From contig NZ_JAAGVC010000002.1 in the NCBI RefSeq assembly GCF_010858045.1, positions 246,670-310,669 on the forward strand: a stretch of DNA of 64,000 nucleotides, given 5' to 3'. Below the pieces are notes generated by a model. It had not been told where the DNA came from. It saw only the letters and a program-made list of their open reading frames with translations, and made no database searches. Shown in pieces: positions 54,702 to 63,541 of the stretch (positions within the stretch are counted from its first letter, which is position 1; the number at the start of each line of letters is the position of its first letter). Origin of the DNA: Nocardia cyriacigeorgica (GTDB taxonomy: Bacteria; Actinomycetota; Actinomycetes; Mycobacteriales; Mycobacteriaceae). The position numbers and the translations under genes were made by a program.

Positions 54702-55424
54702 TCAGGATTTGTTGTTCTCGATGAGACCGGCGAGCAGTTCGACCAGATGCGCCTCCGCAGTCGATTTGTCGATGCCGATGCCGGACAGCACGCCGGTACC
54801 GTTCTCCTGCTCGAGCAGGGCGAGCAGGAGATGTTCGGTGCCGATGTAGTTGTGGCCGAGCCGCAGCGCCTCGCGGAAGGTCAGTTCGAGCACCTTTTTC
54901 GCCTCGGGATCGAACGGCACCAGCGGTGGCACCTCACCGCCACCTGGCGGCAGGGCAGCCGTGGCAGCCTCACGCACCGACTCGACCGTGGCGCCCTGGG
55001 TGAGCAATTCCTTGGCCGCGAGGCCGTCGGGTTCGGACAGCAGCGCGAGCACCAGATGCGGTGGCGCGATCTGCGTGTTACCGGCCGTGCGGGCCGCCTC
55101 CTGAGCCGCCATGACCACATTCCTGGCACGTGGCGTGAAGCGAGCGAAGCCGGCTTCGGGGTCCATGGCACCCGCGTCACCGGGCGCTTTGGGCACGAAC
55201 CGCTTCTGCGCCGCCTGTTTGGTGACGCCCATGCTCGCGCCGATATCGGTCCACGAGGCGCCGGAGCGGCGGGCCTGGTCGACGAAGTGGCCGATCAGGT
55301 GATCGGCCAGTTCGCCGAGGTGTCCGGCGGCGACCATGGCATCGGCCAATTGATCGAGGACGTTGTCGGGGCGGGCCCTTTTGATGCCTTCGATGAGGTC
55401 GTCGAGCTTGAGCGAAGAAGTCAT
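54702..55424 (-). CDS. HTH plus Clp N-terminal domain protein
   Basis: 240 residues. The N-terminal module has a sigma-region-4-like HTH (SWTDIGASMGVTKQAAQKRF at about 57-76). The C-terminal half holds the double ClpC/ClpA N-domain: FTPRARNVVMAAQEAARTAG, PPHLVLALLSEPDGLAAKEL, then GHNYIGTEHLLLALLEQENG. No AAA+ module is present. Clp N domains recruit substrates or adaptors, so this may be a DNA-binding sensor of misfolded protein or an adaptor. ATG at 55424 has no Shine-Dalgarno and sits directly at two palindromic operators, so a leaderless, autoregulated message is likely. Confidence 0.85.
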   Translation of the reverse strand: MTSSLKLDDLIEGIKRARPDNVLDQLADAMVAAGHLGELADHLIGHFVDQARRSGASWTDIGASMGVTKQAAQKRFVPKAPGDAGAMDPEAGFARFTPRARNVVMAAQEAARTAGNTQIAPPHLVLALLSEPDGLAAKELLTQGATVESVREAATAALPPGGGEVPPLVPFDPEAKKVLELTFREALRLGHNYIGTEHLLLALLEQENGTGVLSGIGIDKSTAEAHLVELLAGLIENNKS

Positions 55425-55425
55425 G

Positions 55426-55472
55426 CGTCAACCATAGGTTGACGACCCAGCGTCGTCAACCATTGGTTGACG
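55426..55472 (-). promoter_or_regulatory. Promoter with two 19-bp palindromic operators
   Basis: CGTCAACC-ATA-GGTTGACG (55426-55444) and CGTCAACC-ATT-GGTTGACG (55454-55472) are perfect 8-bp dyads, 28 bp centre to centre. Read on the minus strand they contain TTGACG, 17 bases, then TATGGT, with the ATG about seven bases further. The operators therefore overlap a -35/-10 promoter whose transcript would start at or next to the ATG. Confidence 0.8.
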
Positions 55473-55476
55473 ATTG

Positions 55477-56565
55477 CTACTTCGCGCCTGCCCCGGCGGC
55501 CGCGAAGCGCACGATCGTCTCCTTGACCCGCGCCGCGGTGCGCCCGGTCAGCACCATTCGTCCGGGTGCGTCGTCGGCGCGCACGAACTGGATGACGCCG
55601 TCATGACGCCCGAGGCTCAGGCACTGGAGGTAGTAGCGGAACTTCAGCTCGCCCGGTTCCCGGCCGCGCAGGCGAGCGGTGATCGCCGCGGCGGCGTAGG
55701 AGCCGGTCGGCAGCGCGGTCGCGCAGGCCATCCGCAGCTCACGATCACCGGGACCGGCGACCACAGCGCTGTCGCCGGCGGCGTAGATGTTCGGATGCGA
55801 GACCGAACGCAAGGTGGCGTCGGTGCGGATCCGGCCGTGCGCGTCCACCGCGAGACCTGCCCGCGCGGCCAGCTGCGGCACACCGAAACCGGTAGTCCAC
55901 ACGGTGGCACGGGATTGCAGCGAGGTCCCATCGGCCAGCCGCACCGCGTCCGCGCACACCTCGATGACCTTCGCCGCCGCGTGAATCCGGACACCGAGCC
56001 CTTCCAGCACCCGGCGGATATGCGTCTGCGCCCGCGGTGACAACCACGCACCCGGTTCCGTTGCGCTGACCAGCTCCACGCGGACGTCACTGCGGGATTC
56101 GGCGAGTTCGGCGGCCACTTCGATGCCGGTCGCGCCGGCGCCGACCACGACGATCGGGCCGTCCGCGGGGATGCGGGCCGCCGCTTCCGGCGTCGCCACC
56201 GAATAGGCGTATTCGGCCACGCCCGGCACCCCGGCGTCGTCGGCGACGCTGCCGAGCGCGTAGACCAGGGTGTCGTAGCCGAGCGGTTCGCGATCGGCGC
56301 ATCGCAGCAGCGCGCGCTCGGCGTCGAGCTCGGTCACCCGGGCGTGCACGAAGCCGATACCCTTGGGTTCCAAGAGTTCTCGCAGTTCCCACGCCCGGGT
56401 CTGCTGGCCGGCGAAGCGCTGGTGCAGCCGCACGCGCTCGACGAAATGTGTTCGGGCATCGACCACGGTGACGTCGGCGCCGGGCGTCTTCTTCGCGAAC
56501 CGGCGCGCAGCCGCCAAGCCCGCGTATCCGGCGCCGAGGACAACGATCCGATGCTGTGCGCTCAT
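55477..56565 (-). CDS. NAD(P)/FAD-dependent oxidoreductase (type II NADH dehydrogenase-like)
   Basis: 362 residues with two Rossmann folds: FAD site HRIVVLGAGYAGLAAARRFA and NAD(P) site IVVVGAGATGIEVAAEL, plus the second FAD contact IYAAGDSAVVAGPG. No C-terminal membrane anchor is obvious. ATG at 56565 after GAGGAG. It lies just downstream of the ECF41 sigma gene on the same strand with its own promoter-like sequence, matching the habit of ECF41 factors to control an adjacent oxidoreductase (COE) gene. Confidence 0.87.
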   Translation of the reverse strand: MSAQHRIVVLGAGYAGLAAARRFAKKTPGADVTVVDARTHFVERVRLHQRFAGQQTRAWELRELLEPKGIGFVHARVTELDAERALLRCADREPLGYDTLVYALGSVADDAGVPGVAEYAYSVATPEAAARIPADGPIVVVGAGATGIEVAAELAESRSDVRVELVSATEPGAWLSPRAQTHIRRVLEGLGVRIHAAAKVIEVCADAVRLADGTSLQSRATVWTTGFGVPQLAARAGLAVDAHGRIRTDATLRSVSHPNIYAAGDSAVVAGPGDRELRMACATALPTGSYAAAAITARLRGREPGELKFRYYLQCLSLGRHDGVIQFVRADDAPGRMVLTGRTAARVKETIVRFAAAGAGAK

Positions 56566-56604
56566 GGTGGGCTCCTCAGGGAATGGGGACGGTGACACCA
56601 CTCA

Positions 56605-56631
56605 GACCGGATGGCCCGCCGATCCCTGACA
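56605..56631 (-). promoter_or_regulatory. Candidate ECF41-type promoter of the oxidoreductase
   Basis: On the minus strand TGTCAGG, 16 bases, GGTC, lying about 40 bp before the ATG. ECF41 promoters are described as TGTCACA-N16-CGTC, so spacing matches exactly and three bases differ. Confidence 0.4.
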
Positions 56632-56737
56632 ACTCCACGAGGTGAGGCCGGTCACACCGCTCAGGCGGTGCCGAATCAGCCTGACCCGGAGGGCCTACGT
56701 GGTGACGCTCCGCTACCGCCTCCGGCCCTCGACCGGT

Positions 56738-57619
56738 TCAGGCGGCGGTGCGGCCGAAGTAGGCGAGCTTGCCCGGTGCGACCACCAGTCGCAGCGCCGT
56801 CACCACCTCGCCGTCGGAATCGGCGGTACAGACCGCGAGGGGCGCGCCGTCGGCCCAGGCGCAGACCGCGGGCAGCCCGTTCACCTCGACGATCTCGATC
56901 GTCACACCCGGCACCACCCAGCCGAAGAGCTTGGTGAGGTACACCGCGACCTTCGACGCACCGACCACCGGCCGCCGGGCCACACCCACCATGCCGTTAC
57001 CGTCGGCCACCGAGACCACGTCGGCGGCGAGCATCTGCTCCAGTGCGGCGATTTCGCCGTTGCGGGCGGCGGCGAAGAACCGCTCCATCAGCGCACGCGC
57101 CTGCTCGGCCGGAATATCGAAGCGCGCCTTGCCATCCCGCACTCGTCGGCCCGCGCGATGGAAGATCTGCTGCGCATTGGTTTCGGTGAGCTCGAGCATT
57201 CCGGCGATCTCACGATGCGAATATCCGAAGGCCTCGCGCAGCACGAACACCGCGCGTTCGACCGGAGTGAGCCGTTCCAGCGCGGTGAGCAGCGCCAACG
57301 ACACCAGCTCGCGTTCCTGCGCCGATTCCAGCGGGCCGAGCTCCCCCGCACCGGTCGGCACCGGCTCGGGCAGCCACGGCCCGACATACCTCTCCCGCCG
57401 TGCCCGCGCCGAATCCAGCCAGCTGCGACACAGATTCACCACGACCGTGGTCAACCAGGCCTGCGCCGAACGGATCTCGCCACGATCGGCGGCTTCCCAG
57501 CGCAGGTAGGTCTCCTGCACGGCGTCCTCGGCTTCGGCCGCCGAGCCGAGCATCCGGTAGGCCAGCGAGAACAAGCGCGGACGCTCGGCTTCGAAATCAG
57601 CCAGCCCCTGTGCGTCCAT
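56738..57619 (-). CDS. ECF41-type RNA polymerase sigma factor (SigJ-like)
   Basis: 293 residues. Sigma region 2 (ARPRLFSLAYRMLGS-type helix, then AEDAVQETYLRWEAA), ECF41 linker motif WLPEP at about residue 82, region 4 HTH FGYSHREIAGMLELTETNAQ, and a C-terminal SnoaL-like domain (from RALMERFFAAARNGEIAALE) with DGNG and VNGLP landmarks. The C-terminal domain modulates activity in this group instead of an anti-sigma factor. It is intact, unlike the truncated paralogue at 22930. The neighbouring oxidoreductase is the presumed target. Confidence 0.92.
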   Translation of the reverse strand: MDAQGLADFEAERPRLFSLAYRMLGSAAEAEDAVQETYLRWEAADRGEIRSAQAWLTTVVVNLCRSWLDSARARRERYVGPWLPEPVPTGAGELGPLESAQERELVSLALLTALERLTPVERAVFVLREAFGYSHREIAGMLELTETNAQQIFHRAGRRVRDGKARFDIPAEQARALMERFFAAARNGEIAALEQMLAADVVSVADGNGMVGVARRPVVGASKVAVYLTKLFGWVVPGVTIEIVEVNGLPAVCAWADGAPLAVCTADSDGEVVTALRLVVAPGKLAYFGRTAA

Positions 57620-57663
57620 CCGCCACCTCCCGCGCCGTCAGCGGTGACGATACCCGCGGCCGC

Positions 57664-58575
57664 TCAGCTCTCGACGCCGTTGTGTTCGCGCTTACCACCC
57701 GGACGGCGCAGCCGCAGCCGCGACGAACCGCGCATCGCCGGACGACGGATGGCGGGCCGCCGGATCGCCGGACGCCGCCGCTGTGCCCGCCGCTGCGCCC
57801 GCCGTTCGGCCGGCTTGTGCTCCCAGGTCTCCGGCCGGGCCGCGACCCAGCGCTGCGAATACCAGGCGAACGGGATATGCCCCAGGTACAGCACGATCAG
57901 CACCAGCAGCAGCACGATCGGATAGGTGACCAGCGCGGCCGCGGCCGCCGCCACCAGCACCAGCAGCCCGGCGGCGGCCTGCGGCGCCACCGACACCGAC
58001 TTCATCGCCAGGGTCGGGATGGTGCTCACCGCAAGCAGGGCGGCGAACACGACCCACGCCGAGACCATGCCGAAGCCGACCCACCAGCCGTCGCCGAACT
58101 GCACATACAGCGCGACCGGGGCCAGGGCGATGAGCGCGGCGGCGGGGGCCGGGACGCCGACGAAATACTCGCGCGCCCAGTCCGGGCGGGTGTCGTCGTC
58201 CATCAGCGTGTTGAACCGGGCCAGCCGCAGCACGATGCTCACCGCGAACAGCAGGGCGATGATCCAGCCGGTGCTGTTGTCGCTGAGCAGCCCGATGTAG
58301 AGCACGAGAGCGGGTGCGACACCGAAGGAGATGGCGTCGGAGAGCGAATCCAGCTCGGCGCCGATCTTGGTGGTGGCGGCCAGCATCCGCGCGAGCCGCC
58401 CGTCGAGGGTGTCCAGGACGGCCGCCGCGCCGATCATGGCGAGCGAGACCCCGAATTCACCGTCGAGCGCGAACTTCACCGCGGACAGTCCGGAACACAG
58501 CGCCATGATGGTGACCATGCTCGGCAGCAGCCGGATCGACCGGCGCCGCCGTCCGGCAGTGCCCGGCTCCATCAT
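57664..58575 (-). CDS. pssA: CDP-diacylglycerol-serine O-phosphatidyltransferase
   Basis: 303-residue integral membrane enzyme that makes phosphatidylserine from CDP-diacylglycerol and serine. The CDP-alcohol phosphotransferase motif is complete in [26 protein letters not shown] (D-G-x2-A-R-x8-G-x3-D-x3-D), followed by several helices. The C-terminal tail of about 55 residues is strongly basic with short RRPAI repeats, longer than in most relatives. ATG overlaps the psd stop, so PS synthesis and decarboxylation are coupled. Confidence 0.94.
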   Translation of the reverse strand: MMEPGTAGRRRRSIRLLPSMVTIMALCSGLSAVKFALDGEFGVSLAMIGAAAVLDTLDGRLARMLAATTKIGAELDSLSDAISFGVAPALVLYIGLLSDNSTGWIIALLFAVSIVLRLARFNTLMDDDTRPDWAREYFVGVPAPAAALIALAPVALYVQFGDGWWVGFGMVSAWVVFAALLAVSTIPTLAMKSVSVAPQAAAGLLVLVAAAAAALVTYPIVLLLVLIVLYLGHIPFAWYSQRWVAARPETWEHKPAERRAQRRAQRRRPAIRRPAIRRPAMRGSSRLRLRRPGGKREHNGVES

Positions 58576-59297
58576 GACCCTGCGGTCGGCAATACGGCCA
58601 GCACGGTCTCGGCACCGATGGTGCGCTGACCGACGTCGACGAGCAGTTCGGTGCCCGCCGGGAAGTAGGTGTCGACCCGGGAACCGAAACGGATCAGGCC
58701 GTAGGTGTCGCCGATGGTGAGCACGTCACCGGGCTTGGCATCGCAGACGATGCGGCGAGCCAGCAGGCCCGCGATCTGCACGACCACGATCTGGGCGCCG
58801 GACGGGGTGTCGATGACCATGCTGTTGCGCTCGTTCACCGAGCTGGCCTCGGGCAGGTCGGCCGAGCGGAACTGGCCGGCCTGATGCAGCACGGTGCGCA
58901 CGGTCCCGGAGACGGGCACCCGCTGCACGTGGACATCGAGAACGGACAGGAAGATGCTGACGCGGGGCAGCGGCTGATCACCGAGGCCGAGCTCGGCGGG
59001 CGGCACCGCGGTGTCGACCAGCGCGATCTCGCCGTCGGCCGGTGCGACGACGGCGCCGGCCCGGTTGGGCGGCACCCGGTGCGGATGCCGGAAGAACGTG
59101 GCGCAGGCCGCGGCCGCCGCCAGCCCGCCGCGGCGCACCCAGCGACGTTTGCCGCCGAGCACCGCGACGGCCAGTGGCGCCGCGACGAACGGCAGACCGG
59201 CCGGGTGCAACGGCGGGATCGCATGGCGCACCAGGTCGGCGACGTGGCCGAGGCCGGTGCGTTCGGGCGTGCCGGGCGGGGTGGGACGGCGTGCCAC
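58572..59297 (-). CDS. psd: Phosphatidylserine decarboxylase proenzyme
   Basis: 241 residues, short (archaeal/actinobacterial) form of the pyruvoyl enzyme that converts phosphatidylserine to phosphatidylethanolamine. One hydrophobic segment near the N-terminus, PADGEI and [10 protein letters not shown] motifs, and the self-cleavage site in [12 protein letters not shown], where the Ser after Gly becomes the pyruvoyl group. GTG at 59297 with GAGGAG upstream; the longer frame to 59351 lacks family sequence. First gene of psd-pssA. Confidence 0.93.
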   Translation of the reverse strand: MARRPTPPGTPERTGLGHVADLVRHAIPPLHPAGLPFVAAPLAVAVLGGKRRWVRRGGLAAAAACATFFRHPHRVPPNRAGAVVAPADGEIALVDTAVPPAELGLGDQPLPRVSIFLSVLDVHVQRVPVSGTVRTVLHQAGQFRSADLPEASSVNERNSMVIDTPSGAQIVVVQIAGLLARRIVCDAKPGDVLTIGDTYGLIRFGSRVDTYFPAGTELLVDVGQRTIGAETVLAVLPTAGS

Positions 59298-59451
59298 AGG
59301 CTCCTCTTTCGTGCTCGGTGCAAGACGAACGCGCCGTTCGAGGCCCGTCACGGCGACGGTCTCGATGCCCGTCGACGGATGAAAGCGGTCGTCGAACAGG
59401 TTCGGCGCAAGCGTTCACACCTTACGGGAACCGCGCCCGTGGCACCCGGTG

Positions 59452-59724
59452 TCAGTGCGCTGAGCGGCGCCCGGTGAACAGTTTCACCAGGTAGAGCAGG
59501 ATGACCGCACCGGCGAGGCAGGTGAAGAAGCTGAAGAACCAGCCGGCGCTCTCCACATCGACCCCGAACAGTGCCAGGACGAATCCGCCGAGCAGGCCGC
59601 CGATCACGCCCACCACGATATTGAGCAGAATGCCCTGTTGAGCATCGGTTTTCATGATTTTGCTGGCGATCCAGCCCGCGAGCCCCCCGATGATGATCCA
59701 CGCGATGATCCCGATTCCGAGCAT
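59452..59724 (-). CDS. GlsB/YeaQ/YmgE-family membrane protein
   Basis: 90 residues, three helices with Gly-rich faces: GIIAWIIIGGLAGWIASKIM, ILLNIVVGVIGGLLGGFVLA and the final FFTCLAGAVILLYLVKLFTG. Known as transglycosylase-associated or general-stress proteins; molecular role unclear. ATG at 59724 after GAGGAC. Monocistronic. Confidence 0.85.
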   Translation of the reverse strand: MLGIGIIAWIIIGGLAGWIASKIMKTDAQQGILLNIVVGVIGGLLGGFVLALFGVDVESAGWFFSFFTCLAGAVILLYLVKLFTGRRSAH

Positions 59725-59834
59725 GGTGTCCTCGAATCTGTGGTTGGGCACGCCGCCGGTTTGCGGCGTGTGCCTGGGATATACCCGGGTCATTGTGAGA
59801 ATACGCACTCGCGTGTACCCCGGGTAGCGCTAAT

Positions 59835-59849
59835 ATGAGGGAGCCTCAT
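59835..59849. promoter_or_regulatory. Short dyad upstream of the fabH-like gene
   Basis: ATGAGG-GAG-CCTCAT, perfect 6-bp arms, about 115 bp before the start at 59965. Candidate operator; the ligand is unknown. Confidence 0.35.
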
Positions 59850-59964
59850 GTCTACGAGTTCGCGTAGTACCAGCTGATTCGTAGCTATCGACCAGTGAGG
59901 ATCCACATCGATATTCGGGAACACCCCGGCGGCGCCGACGCCGCAGGTACATAGGAGACGCACC

Positions 59965-60996
59965 ATGGCTGCTCGTTTCGCCCAGACCACTGGCGCAGAG
60001 CACACGGCGATCCTCGGGCTCGGCGTCTATCGCCCCGCCCGTGTGGTCACGAACGACGAGGTAGCGGGCCCGATCGACTCGAGCGACGAATGGATCCGGA
60101 CCAGGTCCGGCATTCGCACCCGGCGCTTCGCCGACGATTCCGAAACCATCCAGAGCATGAGCGTCGCGGCCGCGCGCGGGGCGCTGGAATCGGCGGGAGT
60201 CGCCGCCGACCAGGTCGATTGCGTCATCGTCGCCACCTCGACCCATCTGCTGCTCACCCCGGCCGCGGCGCCGCAGATCGCCACCGAGCTCGGCATGAAC
60301 GGTGCGGCCGCCTTCGACATCTCCGCCGGATGCGCCGGCTTCTGCCATGGGCTGGCCCTCGCCTCGGATCTGGTCCGCGCGGGCACATCGAAGAACGTGC
60401 TGGTTGTCGGGGTGGAAAAGCTCACGAACACGATCAATCCGACCGACCGCTCCACCGCGTTCCTGTTCGCCGACGGCGCGGGCGCGGTCGTGGTCGGCCC
60501 GTCCGAGGAGCAGGGCATCGCCCCCACGGTGTGGGGTTCGGACGGCACCCAGCATCACGCCATCCGCCAGGACAAGGACTGGATGGAGTTCTTCGCCGAG
60601 ATCGACGAGAAGGGCCTCGACGCCGTCCGGCCGTATCTGGCGATGGAGGGCACGGCGGTGTTCCGCTGGGCGGCGCACTCGCTGGAGAAGGTGTGCCGGG
60701 AGGCCATCGACAGGGCAGGCCTGTCCACCGGCGATCTCGACGCGATGATTCCGCATCAGGCGAACGGCCGGATCATCGAGATCATGGCGCGGGTGCTGGA
60801 GCTGCCCGAGCATTGCGCGCTCGCGAACGATATCGAGGAGACCGGTAACACCTCGGCCGCCTCGATTCCGCTGGCGATGGAGCAGCTGCTGCGCACCGGG
60901 CAGTCCAAGCCGGGCGATACCGCCCTGCTCATCGCCTTCGGCGCGGGCCTGTCCTGGGCCGCGCAGGTGGTATCGCTGCCGAACTGGCAGTCCTGA
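59965..60996 (+). CDS. Beta-ketoacyl-ACP synthase III (FabH-like)
   Basis: 343-residue thiolase-fold condensing enzyme. Catalytic Cys in DISAGCAGFCHGLALAS, His in MIPHQANGRIIE and Asn in ETGNTSAASIPLA give the complete C-H-N triad. It condenses an acyl-CoA starter with malonyl-ACP. ATG at 59965 after TAGGAGA. No other fatty-acid genes are adjacent, and it precedes a convergent SRPBCC gene. It may be the housekeeping FabH or a specialised starter enzyme; the window cannot decide. Confidence 0.9.
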   Translation: MAARFAQTTGAEHTAILGLGVYRPARVVTNDEVAGPIDSSDEWIRTRSGIRTRRFADDSETIQSMSVAAARGALESAGVAADQVDCVIVATSTHLLLTPAAAPQIATELGMNGAAAFDISAGCAGFCHGLALASDLVRAGTSKNVLVVGVEKLTNTINPTDRSTAFLFADGAGAVVVGPSEEQGIAPTVWGSDGTQHHAIRQDKDWMEFFAEIDEKGLDAVRPYLAMEGTAVFRWAAHSLEKVCREAIDRAGLSTGDLDAMIPHQANGRIIEIMARVLELPEHCALANDIEETGNTSAASIPLAMEQLLRTGQSKPGDTALLIAFGAGLSWAAQVVSLPNWQS

Positions 60997-61020
60997 CGGC
61001 GCAGGCGAGGCGGGTGCGGA

Positions 61021-61479
61021 CTACGCGCCCGCCTCGACCGCTACCTTGATCTTGGCCAGGGTTTCGTTCATGCCCTTGGTCAGCGCGTCCTCGAAGGCCT
61101 GTTCACCGCCGAGCACCCCGTCGATGGCCTTGCGCACGAGCCAGGTGACGCCGTTGGGCACGTCCCGGCGCTCGATCAGGCGGGTACCGGTGGCGCTGGG
61201 CTCGAGGGTGTAGCTCCAGACAGTGCGGTTCTCGTTCATCCGGAAGGCGAAGGCCTGGTTGGGCTCGTACCGCACGATGCGCGAGGTGGTCGGCCAGCGC
61301 TTGAACCCGTCTTTGTTCAGATTGATCGTCCAGGTGCCGGCCTTCGGCGTGCCCAGCGGGACCATTTTGACGCACTGCGGACTGAACTCCGGCATCCGCT
61401 TCAGGTCGGAGACGACCTTCCAGACCTTCTCCGGCGGCGCGGCGATGTCGATGGCGGCTTCGAGATTGTTCGGCAACAC
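61021..61479 (-). CDS. SRPBCC-family (START-like) protein
   Basis: 152 residues, complete fold: NLEAAIDIAAPPEKVWKVVS, DLKRMPEFSPQCVKMVPLG and a C-terminal helix FEDALTKGMNETLAKIKVAV. Binds a hydrophobic small molecule or lipid in such proteins. The start is ambiguous: GTG at 61479 is only two bases after GGAGG, and TTG at 61476 has better spacing. Convergent with the FabH-like gene. Confidence 0.83.
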   Translation of the reverse strand: MLPNNLEAAIDIAAPPEKVWKVVSDLKRMPEFSPQCVKMVPLGTPKAGTWTINLNKDGFKRWPTTSRIVRYEPNQAFAFRMNENRTVWSYTLEPSATGTRLIERRDVPNGVTWLVRKAIDGVLGGEQAFEDALTKGMNETLAKIKVAVEAGA

Positions 61480-61646
61480 TGCCTCCGGTTATGTGCGACT
61501 ACGAGTGACGCGCATCCTAATCGTAATGATGGCCAGGTCACATTTTCGCATGTCTGCGGGCCCGAATGTAACGAGCGGCGCACAATGGGGATAGACGAGA
61601 GAACACAGCCACCAGCGAACCGCCCGCAACAGTGAGGTGATCGGCC

Positions 61647-61823
61647 GTGAAACTGCGCTCCCTCCTACATCGTCATCCGCCGCAATCGAGGTCGGCGGCA
61701 TCGAACCTTCCGCAATTGCCGCTGATCGAACCCGACGGTGAATCCACCCCGCGCGTCGAGGAACGTCTCGAAAGACTGCTCACCCCAAGCGAACTCGAAC
61801 TGGTACTGCGTCACCGCGTGTGA
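61647..61823 (+). CDS. Small protein coupled to the receiver/thioredoxin-reductase fusion
   Basis: 58 residues from a GTG: MKLRSLLHRHPPQSRSAASN, LPQLPLIEPDGESTPRVEER, LERLLTPSELELVLRHRV. Basic N-terminus and an amphipathic C-terminal helix. AGGTGAT lies upstream, and its stop overlaps the next gene's GTG start (GTGTGA, 61818-61823). These features and the ordered codon use support a real short gene, but there is no family match I know. Confidence 0.55.
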   Translation: MKLRSLLHRHPPQSRSAASNLPQLPLIEPDGESTPRVEERLERLLTPSELELVLRHRV

Positions 61824-63532
61824 GCGCACGCTCCGCCGCTACGACAGCAGCGCATACTCATGAGGTGAGTTCCCCCGCTGCACCCAAGCCGGCCATTCTC
61901 AGCGTCGACGACGACCCGGGAGTCTCCCGGGCCGTCGTGCGCGATCTGCGCCGCCGCTACGGCGCCGACTACCGCATTCTGCGCGCGGAATCGGGCCCGG
62001 CGGCCCTAGAGGCGCTGCGTGAATTGAAACTGCGCGACCAGCCGGTTGCGGTGCTGATCGCCGACTACCGCATGCCGGGCATGGACGGCATCGAATTCCT
62101 CGAACAGGCCATGGACCTGCACCCGTACGCGCGGCGGGTGCTGCTCACCGCCTACGCCGACACCAATGCCGCGATCGACGCGATCAACGTCATCGATCTC
62201 GATCACTATCTGCTCAAGCCGTGGGATCCGCCGGAAGAGAAGCTCTACCCGGTGCTGGACGCCTTGCTGGAGGCATGGCGCGGCAGCGACCAGAAACCGG
62301 TGACCGGGACCAAGGTGATCGGCAATCGATGGTCGCCGCGCTCCTCACAGGTGCGCGAATTCCTGGCCCGCAACCAGCTGCCCTACCGCTGGTACCTGGC
62401 CGACGAACCCGAGGGAGCGCGGCTGCTCGAGGCCGCCGGCGCCGATCCGCAGCGATGTCCGGTGGTGATCACCGCCGACGGGCGGGCGCTGCTGCAACCC
62501 AGCGACAGTGAACTGGCGGGCAGCGTCGGGCTCAGCACCGAACCGGTCGGCGATTTCTACGATCTGATCGTCGTCGGCGGCGGACCGGCCGGACTCGGCG
62601 CGGCCGTCTACGGCGCGTCCGAGGGTTTGCGCACGGTGCTGGTGGAACGCACCGCCACCGGCGGGCAGGCCGGGCAGAGTTCCCGGATCGAGAACTACCT
62701 CGGCTTCCCGGACGGCCTGTCCGGTGCGCAACTGGCCGACCGCGCGCGACGGCAGGCCGCCAAGTTCGGCGCCGAGGTGATCACCACCCGCGAAGTGGTC
62801 GGACTCGAGGTCAACGGGTCGGCGCGCACCGTGCGCTTCGCCGACGGCGGACGGCTGTGCGGGCACACCGTCATCATCGCGACCGGAGTGGACTATCGGC
62901 GCCATCCGGCGCCCGGGGTGGACGAATTCACCGGGCGCGGTGTGTATTACGGCTCGGCGATGACCGAAGCGGCCGAATGCGCCGAACACGACGTCTACAT
63001 CGTCGGCGGTGCGAACTCGGCGGGTCAGGCCGCGATGTTCCTGTCCCGCAACGCGCGCACGGTGCATCTGGTGGTGCGGGCGGATTCGCTGGAGAAGTCC
63101 ATGTCCTACTACCTGATCCAGCAGATCGCGCAGACGCCCAATATCCGCGTGCACACCCGCACCGAGGTGGTCGGCGTGGACGGCGACGATCACCTGCACA
63201 CGATCGTCTTGCGCGACAACGAGACCGGGGCCGAGGAGAAGGCCGCCACCGAGCGGCTTTTCCTGTTCATCGGCGCGGCACCGCAGACCGACTGGCTCGA
63301 CGGCGTGGTGGCGCGCGACGACGACGGCTACGTACTCGCGGGCCCCGATCTGCTGGTCGAAGGCTCGCGCCCGGCCGGCTGGGAACTGCCGAGGCCGCCG
63401 CATCACCTCGAGACCAGCGTGCCAGGGGTGTTCGTGGCCGGCGACGTCCACGCCGAATCGGCCAAGCGGGTCGCCTCCGCCGTCGGTGAGGGCGCGATGG
63501 CGGTCATGCTCGTCCACCGGTACCTGGCGTAG
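61820..63532 (+). CDS. Response-regulator receiver fused to a thioredoxin-reductase-like flavoprotein
   Basis: 570 residues in three parts. Residues 25-150 are a receiver domain with the acidic pair (SVDDDPG), phospho-acceptor Asp in LIADYRMPGMDG, Thr in LLTAYAD and Lys in YLLKPWD. Residues 165-235 are thioredoxin/glutaredoxin-like without C-x-x-C. Residues 245-570 are a TrxR fold with FAD site IVVGGGPAGLGAAVYGASEG and NADPH site IVGGANSAGQAAMFLSR. The redox C-x-x-C is lost: the segment reads SAMTEAAEC. The protein probably couples a phosphorelay to NADPH/FAD redox state. The following cNMP-binding protein may be its partner. Confidence 0.9.
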   Translation: MSARSAATTAAHTHEVSSPAAPKPAILSVDDDPGVSRAVVRDLRRRYGADYRILRAESGPAALEALRELKLRDQPVAVLIADYRMPGMDGIEFLEQAMDLHPYARRVLLTAYADTNAAIDAINVIDLDHYLLKPWDPPEEKLYPVLDALLEAWRGSDQKPVTGTKVIGNRWSPRSSQVREFLARNQLPYRWYLADEPEGARLLEAAGADPQRCPVVITADGRALLQPSDSELAGSVGLSTEPVGDFYDLIVVGGGPAGLGAAVYGASEGLRTVLVERTATGGQAGQSSRIENYLGFPDGLSGAQLADRARRQAAKFGAEVITTREVVGLEVNGSARTVRFADGGRLCGHTVIIATGVDYRRHPAPGVDEFTGRGVYYGSAMTEAAECAEHDVYIVGGANSAGQAAMFLSRNARTVHLVVRADSLEKSMSYYLIQQIAQTPNIRVHTRTEVVGVDGDDHLHTIVLRDNETGAEEKAATERLFLFIGAAPQTDWLDGVVARDDDGYVLAGPDLLVEGSRPAGWELPRPPHHLETSVPGVFVAGDVHAESAKRVASAVGEGAMAVMLVHRYLA

Positions 63533-63541
63533 GAGGCGGCC

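Noticed and set aside
56655..56670. Terminator after the ECF41 sigma gene (CACCGC-TCAG-GCGGTG)
   Set aside because: Only a 6-bp stem and very close to the next gene's promoter region; too weak to list as a terminator.
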